Shown: positions 1-4,930 of the stretch, piece by piece
Layout: each line of letters starts with the position of its first letter
How positions within the stretch are numbered: the first letter of the stretch is position 1
NCBI GenBank assembly: GCA_016550485.1
Contig: JABXGV010000041.1
Span: 1 to 8,434 of the forward strand
Direction: 5' to 3'
DNA: 8,434 nt
Source of the DNA: an archaeon
Lineage (GTDB): Archaea > Asgardarchaeota > Hermodarchaeia > Hermodarchaeales > Hermodarchaeaceae
Program-made: the position numbers and the translations under genes
The notes under the pieces: generated by a model
Told to the model about the DNA's origin: nothing
The model's database searches: none
What the model saw: the letters and a program-made list of their open reading frames with translations, nothing else

Positions 1-294
1 GCTGAAAATCAGGTTATGTCCTCTCTCATCGGAGAACTTCCTCAAAAACTCCGTAAACCCGTTCAAGCGGCATGGGAGGAGTATCAGGAGCAGTCAACTC
101 GTGAGTCGTTGATTGTCGAAGCTGCGGACCGGCTCGCTAATGCGATTCATGCACTCCAACTGGTGCAGGCTGGTCGTTCTCCCAAGACCGTTTTCGCTGA
201 CTTCATGGAGCCTGCTGAGAAGGCGGTTGCTGTCTTGAAAATACCTGCAGCGGACAAGATAATGAAGGATTTACGCCGCTCTATTGGTCTGTAG
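1..294 (+). CDS. HD-domain phosphohydrolase, C-terminal fragment (5' end outside the window)
   Basis: The frame is open to base 1 and reads A-E-N-Q-V before the first ATG at 16. That ATG is therefore probably internal and the real start lies to the left. The visible 97 residues are helical and match the end of the HD/YfbR-like family (nucleotide or phosphate-ester hydrolases) as I remember it. A W-E-E-Y segment (residues 20-23 from the ATG) is followed by E-S-L-I-V-E-A-A-D-R-L, where Asp38 would be the last metal ligand of the H...HD...D set. The upstream His and His-Asp ligands are not in the window. Substrate cannot be told; related enzymes act on 5'-deoxynucleotides. The aspS start follows 48 bases later on the same strand, so co-transcription is possible. 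Family assignment is by motif memory and is moderately sure. Confidence 0.6.
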   Translation, partial: AENQVMSSLIGELPQKLRKPVQAAWEEYQEQSTRESLIVEAADRLANAIHALQLVQAGRSPKTVFADFMEPAEKAVAVLKIPAADKIMKDLRRSIGL

Positions 295-320
295 CTAAAC
301 GTTTAAGTCAGTATTAGCGT

Positions 321-333
321 AGGAAGGAAGAGG
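321..333 (+). promoter_or_regulatory. Purine-rich ribosome binding site of aspS
   Basis: The purine run AGGAAGGAAGAGG ends nine bases before the ATG at 343 and includes GGAAG and GAGG cores complementary to the 16S rRNA 3' end. It supports this start, although the resulting protein carries about 17 residues more than the usual archaeal N-terminus. Confidence 0.6.
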
Positions 334-342
334 CGTTTTCCG

Positions 343-1704
343 ATGACCTCTTCACGAAACCGTGGCTCACTCAATCCTATTGGTAGACTTCGTCGAACGC
401 ATTATTCATCCCAATTGAAGCCGGAGATGGAAGGGCGTCGTGTTACAATAATGGGCTGGGTTCAGCGAATCCGCCCACTCGGTAAGCTCAGCTTCCTACT
501 TCTCCGAGACAGGGAAGGAATCACGCAGTGTATTTTACATCATAAACAGACAGCCCCACAACTCTTGGAAACCCTAGAAAAGCTAGACAACGAATATGCT
601 ATTGCAGTTGTGGGGCGAGTGAAAAGAGAAGCGCAAGCCCGCCGCGGTGTCGAGATTGTGCCGGACAAAATTGTTATCATCAACACTGCTCCCGCCACTC
701 TCCCCCTAGACATCTCGGGCAAGACCAAAGCAGATATAGATACCCGGCTTGACCACCGGGTTATTGACCTGCGCCGCCATGAGAATCAACTGCTCTTCAA
801 GATTCAGCATTTCACTATCTCGCGTATGCGCCGCTTCTTGGAAGCCAAGGGGTTCCGAGAGATTCACACGCCGAAAATCGTAGCGACTGCCACTGAAGGA
901 GGGGCTGACTTATTCTCCGTCAAATACTTTGAGCGGGAAGCATTCCTAGCTCAGAGCCCCCAATTTTACAAGCAGTTATGCCTTGTGGGCGGTTTCGATA
1001 GAGTCTTTGAGGTAGCACCAGCGTATCGAGCCGAGAAGCATAATACTCCACGCCACCTGAATGAATATACTAGTTTTGATTTCGAGATGGCTTGGATTCG
1101 AGACGAGGAGGATGTAATGCAGATGGAGGAAAAAATGCTGAAAGCAGTCTTTACGGCTGTGCAGAAGCAGTGCGCTGAAGAGCTGGAACAGCTCGGCACC
1201 GAAATCCAGGTACCTCGTCTTCCTATTCGCCGCATTGAATTTACAGAGGCTCTCGAAATCCTACGAAACGAGGGGCTCAAAACGCCTATTGAAGGAGATA
1301 TTCCCAGTGAAGGCGAAGAGAAGCTGTACCAATATATCAAGAGAGAAACAGGAGAAGAATTCTATTTTCTAACCAAATACCCAGCAGCCATTCGTCCCTT
1401 CTACACCATGCCCTTGGAGTCTGACCCAACGCTCACCCGAGGCTTTGATCTCATATACCGGGGGATGGAGATTACAACTGGCGGCCAGCGGATACACGAA
1501 TATGATATGCTGGTAGAAAAACTGAAAGGTGCAGGACTTGACCCCGAACCCTTCGCCTTCTATACTGAACCCTTCAAGTATGGAGCACCCCCCCACGGGG
1601 GGCTCGCAGTGGGTATGGAGCGTATTTCCATGCAGATGCTTGGCTACCAGAACATTCGAGAAGCTTGTCTTTTCCCCCGCGACCGCACTCGCCTAGTGCC
1701 CTAG
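343..1704 (+). CDS. aspS: Aspartyl-tRNA synthetase, archaeal/eukaryal type
   Basis: Class II synthetase that charges tRNA-Asp (and tRNA-Asn if non-discriminating) with aspartate in the cytoplasm. Order: an OB-fold anticodon-binding domain at about 18-115 (T-H-Y-S-S at 19-23, G-W-V-Q-R-I-R at 38-44), then the catalytic core. Motif 1 lies around F171-P177. Motif 2 spans 222-249, with Arg229 in A-Y-R-A-E and R-H-L-N-E at 237-241. Motif 3 is G-L-A-V-G-M-E-R-I at 420-428, with Arg427. The 453 residues without the bacterial GAD insertion fit the archaeal form (about 430-440). The first 17 residues are a basic Ser/Asn/Arg-rich extension; no other ATG, GTG or TTG lies between residue 1 and the conserved T-H-Y-S-S, so the extension seems genuine. 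The residues that set anticodon discrimination are unusual: Gln41 and Arg100. Confidence 0.96.
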   Translation: MTSSRNRGSLNPIGRLRRTHYSSQLKPEMEGRRVTIMGWVQRIRPLGKLSFLLLRDREGITQCILHHKQTAPQLLETLEKLDNEYAIAVVGRVKREAQARRGVEIVPDKIVIINTAPATLPLDISGKTKADIDTRLDHRVIDLRRHENQLLFKIQHFTISRMRRFLEAKGFREIHTPKIVATATEGGADLFSVKYFEREAFLAQSPQFYKQLCLVGGFDRVFEVAPAYRAEKHNTPRHLNEYTSFDFEMAWIRDEEDVMQMEEKMLKAVFTAVQKQCAEELEQLGTEIQVPRLPIRRIEFTEALEILRNEGLKTPIEGDIPSEGEEKLYQYIKRETGEEFYFLTKYPAAIRPFYTMPLESDPTLTRGFDLIYRGMEITTGGQRIHEYDMLVEKLKGAGLDPEPFAFYTEPFKYGAPPHGGLAVGMERISMQMLGYQNIREACLFPRDRTRLVP

Positions 1705-1728
1705 TGGTAGCAGCATGCCTCCACTATC

Positions 1729-1736
1729 TTAATATT
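1729..1736 (+). promoter_or_regulatory. Possible TATA box before the small TPR gene
   Basis: TTAATATT lies 30 bases upstream of the ATG at 1766. That would place transcription start about 5-12 bases before the ATG. The match is to composition and distance only, and no clear BRE was seen. Read-through from aspS is equally possible. Confidence 0.25.
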
Positions 1737-1765
1737 CACTCTTGCGAATGGAATAGCGAAAGACC

Positions 1766-1966
1766 ATGTCGAAACCAAGCGATCAGATTGGCGGATACTT
1801 TCAGAAAAAGGCTGCTTACCTTGAGGAGCTTGCTGATCATCATGCGAGTATCGGTGAAGCCGAGAAAGCAAAGGAACTGTACGCGCAAGCAAGAGCTTTG
1901 TACACTCGACTTGGGGATAAGGATCAAATCGCTCGAGTTGAGGAAAAATTAGGGCAACTCGCATAA
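1766..1966 (+). CDS. Small TPR-like helical protein (66 residues)
   Basis: The whole protein is two or three amphipathic helices with tetratricopeptide-like spacing. A-A-Y-L-E-E-L-A-D (16-24) is followed by G-E-A-E-K-A-K-E-L-Y-A-Q-A (30-42) and then G-D-K-D-Q-I-A-R-V-E-E-K-L (50-62). The small/large residue pattern (L..LA...G...KA.ELY..A) is that of about one and a half TPR units, so it may dimerise or bind a partner peptide. The start is well fixed: an in-frame TAG ends nine bases upstream of the ATG. No good ribosome binding site precedes it. It lies 61 bases after aspS and converges on the minus-strand gene at 2026-3003. Long reading frames on the other strand here are less plausible. Function unknown. 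Confidence 0.72.
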   Translation: MSKPSDQIGGYFQKKAAYLEELADHHASIGEAEKAKELYAQARALYTRLGDKDQIARVEEKLGQLA

Positions 1967-1984
1967 CCTAGTTGGTATTTCATC

Positions 1985-2019
1985 CCTGCCAGAACAGCAA
2001 GCAACGAGCATAGGGCAGG
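1985..2019. terminator. Weak inverted repeat between convergent genes
   Basis: CCTGCC (1985-1990) can pair with GGCAGG (2014-2019) around a 23-base loop. It sits in the 59-base gap between two converging stop codons and is followed on the plus strand by TATTGTTT. A terminator for the aspS side is plausible, but the stem is short and the loop long. Confidence 0.25.
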
Positions 2020-2025
2020 TATTGT

Positions 2026-3003
2026 TTAGAAGATATTCACGATCTGAGTGGGGGTCTCGAATAACTTGATAGCGACTAAATCATGGTGGCTTTCTAGAAG
2101 CCTGTGCTCATCGTCGGTCAGTTCTTGGTAATAAGGAGAAGTAGCCTGCAGCGCTGAGATAACTAGATTGTGAGGAATTAATGGGTCAAGTTTGGGCAGC
2201 CGCCCCTGTGAGTCGAGAAATAGAAGAAAGTCGCCGCAAACCGCGTAGTTTCTGGCAAGTAATTCCATAAGAAGGGGATTGAGGGGAGGGTCGAACAAGA
2301 CCAAGGGGGGCAGAGCGGCGCCTTGACAGGCGAGAAGCTTCAACAGAAGCAGGTTGGCAATAAGGTGACCTCTCGTGTTTTTCGGTACAGTAAGGATTGT
2401 TGGTACGGAGTGAAACCGACCAAGAGATATATTGTCGAAGGAGCCAAATAGGCGGGCTTTGTCAAGGGCCTCTAGTAAGGAGCCAAGTTCTTTGTGAGCG
2501 GCTTTGGGTGCCCTATGACCTAGAAGATGTTGGCGAAGCTCTTGGAGTGAAGGCGTGGAGCTAGTGAGGATAGTGTTCCCTATCGCCATTTGGAGAAGCT
2601 TCTGCGCGTTTGGAGATAGCTGGTAAACATCGGAGAGTAGGCTTGCGAGGATACGGGCGTGGATGGGTGTAGCCTCGTCTCCGAAGCCTACTGGGTTTAG
2701 TGTTATCTGGTTGAGTTCTACGTCTAAGTGCCAGATTGGAGTCTCACATATCAAGTTCTCAAGGGCGTCTTCCTTGTCCTCTTTAAGGACGACAATTGGT
2801 ATTTGTAGCTGGTCGCAGAGCTGGCTTAGGAAGAGGTAGTAGATGTCTTTGGCGCGCTCACCTAATACGATAAGGTTACGAAAGTCCTTCAGCGTAAGGC
2901 TAAAGGGGTGGGCGACGTTTCTCTTGATCGTGTAACCAAGTTTTATCTGGCTCTCTAAGCTAGGGAGTCCCCGGATGCTGTGCGAGGTCCCATCGAACGC
3001 CAT
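2026..3003 (-). CDS. Degenerate HerA/VirB4-like ATPase-fold protein lacking Walker residues
   Basis: The 325-residue layout follows HerA/FtsK/VirB4 P-loop ATPases. An H-P-F-S-L-T-L strand (32-38) precedes F-R-N-L-I-V-L-G (41-48), where the P-loop should follow. Next come I-P-I-V-V-L (68-73), L-D-V-E-L-N-Q-I-T-L-N-P-V (93-105), and a helical Y-Q-L-S-P-N-A-Q-K-L-L-Q-M-A-I stretch (127-141), a familiar block after the L-N-P element. P-L-V-L-F-D-P (233-239) sits where Walker B would be. The P-loop position reads G-E-R-A-K-D-I-Y (48-55), with no GK[S/T], and Walker B has Asp238-Pro239 instead of Asp-Glu. It should not hydrolyse ATP in the usual way and may be a structural or regulatory paralogue. 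The ATG is fixed by an in-frame TGA 21 bases upstream; GGGTG just before it could serve as ribosome binding site. The frame is intact, so decay to a pseudogene is unlikely. Family assignment is from pattern memory. Confidence 0.6.
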   Translation of the reverse strand: MAFDGTSHSIRGLPSLESQIKLGYTIKRNVAHPFSLTLKDFRNLIVLGERAKDIYYLFLSQLCDQLQIPIVVLKEDKEDALENLICETPIWHLDVELNQITLNPVGFGDEATPIHARILASLLSDVYQLSPNAQKLLQMAIGNTILTSSTPSLQELRQHLLGHRAPKAAHKELGSLLEALDKARLFGSFDNISLGRFHSVPTILTVPKNTRGHLIANLLLLKLLACQGAALPPLVLFDPPLNPLLMELLARNYAVCGDFLLFLDSQGRLPKLDPLIPHNLVISALQATSPYYQELTDDEHRLLESHHDLVAIKLFETPTQIVNIF

Positions 3004-3132
3004 ACCAACACCCAGTTTTTCTCAGTGAATTTCCTTTAAGTGGATATTCGTGACAGAACATTTTGGTAGACAGACACGATGAGAGGCGTTCACCGAAACT
3101 ATTCGTAGGTTGTTGGCTGAACACTGCGCGTA

Positions 3133-3140
3133 TTTATAAC
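3133..3140 (+). promoter_or_regulatory. TATA box of the prenyltransferase operon
   Basis: TTTATAAC is a good archaeal TATA element. At the usual distance of about 26 bases, transcription would start near 3162, leaving a leader of about 20 bases that contains the GAGG (3170-3173) ribosome binding site. Confidence 0.55.
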
Positions 3141-3169
3141 AAGAAGACACAAATGCATGGATATTAACT

Positions 3170-3173
3170 GAGG
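3170..3173 (+). promoter_or_regulatory. Ribosome binding site of the prenyltransferase gene
   Basis: GAGG lies nine bases before the ATG at 3183 and agrees with that start. Confidence 0.45.
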
Positions 3174-3182
3174 CAGTGTCCC

Positions 3183-4088
3183 ATGTCTCTGAAGGCATTC
3201 ATAACGATTACTCGTCCAGGGAATACATTCGTAGGTGCGCTTACCGTTATCATCGGAGTTCTAACAAGCTATAGATCTATCACCGGCTTCTTTGACCCTA
3301 CCCATCTTTTCACCACCCAGTTGGGTTGGGTCATACTCTTAACGTCGCTAACCTATCTGAGCATTGCCGCTGCTGGGAACGTTGTTAATGACATTTACGA
3401 CCTTGAGATTGACAAGGTAAACCGGCCCAGCCGCCCACTCCCAAGCGGCGCGATGTCGGTCCGCCAAGCCAAAGCGTGGACTGTGATTCTTGTCTTTCTG
3501 GGGCTTCTCTTCTCCTTCTTGACAATTCCCTTCTCCTCTGTGGGGATTTGGACGCTGGCAATTGCAGCCCTCTTTTGCCTGATTGGTCTAGTCTATGCTG
3601 CCAAGGGAAAGGTGATGGGGCTCTTGGGCAACTTCGCCGTCTCGGTAAGCTTTGCCTTTGGTTTGTTCTATGGTGCGTTAATCACCTTTCCGTTCATTCC
3701 TCCGGTCATTTGGGTGTACTTCATTACTGCTGCCAGCTTGCTTCAGGGTCGAGAAGCCATAAAGGGTATCGAAGATGTCGAGGGTGATAAGCTTCGGGAT
3801 GTACAAACGATTGCACGAAAATACGGGATACCTACCGCAGCCCGGGTGGCGGCGGTTTTCAACGTGATCGGTATTGTGGGCTTCTTGTTACCTTGGTTGG
3901 TGAACTGGCTAGGCTTATCTTGGACCGGCCCCCTCTACATAATACTCCTCGTCCCTGGAACCATTTGTGTTGCTGCCTCAGCTATGCTCATCTTACGCAA
4001 CCCAGAGAAGAATGCTTCCCGAGCTAGTCTAGCTGATAAAATAGGTGCCTTCCTTGGTCTTGTGAATTTCATCTTAGGCGCGCTATAA
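3183..4088 (+). CDS. UbiA-family prenyltransferase, probably digeranylgeranylglyceryl phosphate synthase
   Basis: Integral membrane enzyme. The archaeal family member transfers a second geranylgeranyl group from GGPP to 3-O-geranylgeranylglyceryl phosphate, making the core ether lipid. Eight or nine hydrophobic helices can be seen (for example 15-29, 48-64, 99-115, 121-138, 147-169, 174-187, 221-244, 250-271, 286-301). The first Asp-rich motif is N69-D70-x-x-D73-x-x-x-D77, followed by N-R-P-x-R-P-L-P-S-G (80-89), typical of this subfamily. The second is R-E-A-I-K-G-I-E-D-V-E-G-D (190-202), which keeps Asp198 and Asp202. Where many relatives have K-D-I-E-D, this protein has Gly195. Length (301) is slightly above the usual 275-290. 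The phosphoesterase starts 22 bases later, so the two are probably one transcript. A different UbiA prenyl acceptor cannot be excluded. Confidence 0.88.
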   Translation: MSLKAFITITRPGNTFVGALTVIIGVLTSYRSITGFFDPTHLFTTQLGWVILLTSLTYLSIAAAGNVVNDIYDLEIDKVNRPSRPLPSGAMSVRQAKAWTVILVFLGLLFSFLTIPFSSVGIWTLAIAALFCLIGLVYAAKGKVMGLLGNFAVSVSFAFGLFYGALITFPFIPPVIWVYFITAASLLQGREAIKGIEDVEGDKLRDVQTIARKYGIPTAARVAAVFNVIGIVGFLLPWLVNWLGLSWTGPLYIILLVPGTICVAASAMLILRNPEKNASRASLADKIGAFLGLVNFILGAL

Positions 4089-4097
4089 CATTGGTTC

Positions 4098-4103
4098 AGA
4101 GGA
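4098..4103 (+). promoter_or_regulatory. Ribosome binding site deciding a GTG start
   Basis: AGAGGA ends seven bases before GTG at 4111. An in-frame TAG occupies 4108-4110, so GTG is the first possible start and is directly followed by the conserved L-L-A-A-T-S-D-I-H strand. Confidence 0.6.
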
Positions 4104-4110
4104 ATAATAG

Positions 4111-4860
4111 GTGCTACTCGCCGCGACAAGCGACATACACTGGCCCCGATTCCGGGAGTTCTTTGTGAAGTCCTTAAGCCAACTGCCTAGCACTCCCGCC
4201 CTATTCTTGTTAGCCGGCGATCTGGTGAATCGTGGGAACGCGGATGCCATACACCCCTTAGCTGAACAGCTCGAAGGGCTAGACTGCCCGATTTTCGCAG
4301 TGTTTGGAAACGATGAATACGATTCCATTAAAGATGAATTGCGGAGCGCTACTGAAGGCATAATCACGTTTCTGGATGACGAGATTGCCGTCGTTCAGCT
4401 AAACGGGCTTCAAGTGGCGATTGTAGGCACTAGAGGCGTGTTAGACCAGCCCACTTTTTGGCAGTCTCGGTACGTGAAAGGTGTTCGTAACCGCTACACG
4501 AGACGGTTACGAAAGCTGAACACACTTCTTGCGGATGCACGCTCCCAGGCGGAGCATACCATTCTTCTCTCGCACTATGCTCCAACCTTTAAGACGCTTA
4601 GTGGAGAGATGCGGCGTGCCCTTCCGCAAATGGGGAGCCGTCGCGTTGAGCAATTGCTCAAAGAGCATAGTCCTTCTCTGGTTATTCATGGTCATGCTCA
4701 TCAAGGGTTGAAACGAGGTGTGGTGGGAACCACCCCGATCTTGAATGTCGCTTTGCCGTTGCACAAGAGAATTGTGTTATTCGATTTTCCTGTTCCTCGC
4801 GGGCTAGAGAACTTTCTGGTTATGCGCCCTCAATCATCCTTCCGGCGCCCTGAAACCTGA
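4111..4860 (+). CDS. Calcineurin-like metallophosphoesterase (Icc/COG2129-like)
   Basis: Two-metal phosphoesterase that hydrolyses phosphomono- or diesters; the natural substrate is not evident. All five motifs are visible in order: S-D-I-H (Asp8, His10), A-G-D-L-V-N-R-G (Asp37), F-G-N-D-E (Asn67), S-H-Y-A-P-T (His155) and G-H-A-H (His195, His197). The third motif reads GNDE rather than GNHD/E. This places an Asp where calcineurin-type phosphatases have the His thought to help catalysis, a trait shared with GNxD enzymes such as YfcE. There is no signal peptide or membrane segment, so it is cytoplasmic. The C-terminal 20 residues (R-P-Q-S-S-F-R-R-P-E-T end) look like a variable tail. It follows the prenyltransferase by 22 bases and shares its transcript by inference; no metabolic link is obvious. 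Confidence 0.92.
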   Translation: MLLAATSDIHWPRFREFFVKSLSQLPSTPALFLLAGDLVNRGNADAIHPLAEQLEGLDCPIFAVFGNDEYDSIKDELRSATEGIITFLDDEIAVVQLNGLQVAIVGTRGVLDQPTFWQSRYVKGVRNRYTRRLRKLNTLLADARSQAEHTILLSHYAPTFKTLSGEMRRALPQMGSRRVEQLLKEHSPSLVIHGHAHQGLKRGVVGTTPILNVALPLHKRIVLFDFPVPRGLENFLVMRPQSSFRRPET

Positions 4861-4865
4861 CCTCT

Positions 4866-4880
4866 AAGCCTTCTATAGGC
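4866..4880. repeat. Short inverted repeat after the phosphoesterase gene
   Basis: GCCT (4868-4871) and AGGC (4877-4880) flank a five-base loop. The ten bases at 4866-4875 (AAGCCTTCTA) recur exactly at 7714-7723, also just outside a gene end. The stem is too short to call a terminator alone. Confidence 0.25.
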
Positions 4881-4893
4881 GTCTCGTAATGGC

Positions 4894-4912
4894 ACGAAAA
4901 CTATTTCTATAA
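4894..4912 (+). promoter_or_regulatory. Likely TATA box and A-rich BRE of the zinc-finger protein gene
   Basis: CGAAAAC (4894-4900) resembles a BRE and is followed by CTATTTCTATAA (4901-4912). The distance to the ATG at 4931 is about 25 bases, so transcription would begin at or next to the start codon. No Shine-Dalgarno sequence precedes the ATG, which agrees with a leaderless mRNA. Confidence 0.5.
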
Positions 4913-4930
4913 CTCTATTGACGTTGAATC

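Larger units (their letters stand above)
3004..3182. other. Divergent intergenic region
   Basis: This is the longest gap in the window and separates two divergently transcribed genes, so it should hold promoters in both directions. On the plus strand there is a good TATA box at 3133-3140. On the minus strand the best candidate is CTTAAAGG (3033-3040), about 30 bases before the ATG at 3003, which is weak. I see no tRNA, no long repeat and no convincing small reading frame (the ATG at 3079 gives nine codons). Confidence 0.5.

Noticed and set aside
16..294. A complete 92-residue protein starting at ATG 16
   Set aside because: The frame is open to base 1 and the HD-type domain would lack its first metal ligands, so it is better read as the end of a longer gene.
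966..1596. Minus-strand open frames inside aspS
   Set aside because: They are shadows of a fully conserved synthetase; Ser/Cys-rich products with no motif.
1665..1964. Competing reading frames on both strands over the small TPR gene (for example minus 1701-1964)
   Set aside because: Their proteins show no domain pattern, whereas the plus-strand 1766-1966 frame has coherent TPR-like helices.
3101..3236. Direct repeat ATTCGTAGGT at 3101-3110 and 3227-3236 as an operator pair
   Set aside because: The second copy lies inside the prenyltransferase coding sequence and there is no dyad symmetry; probably chance.
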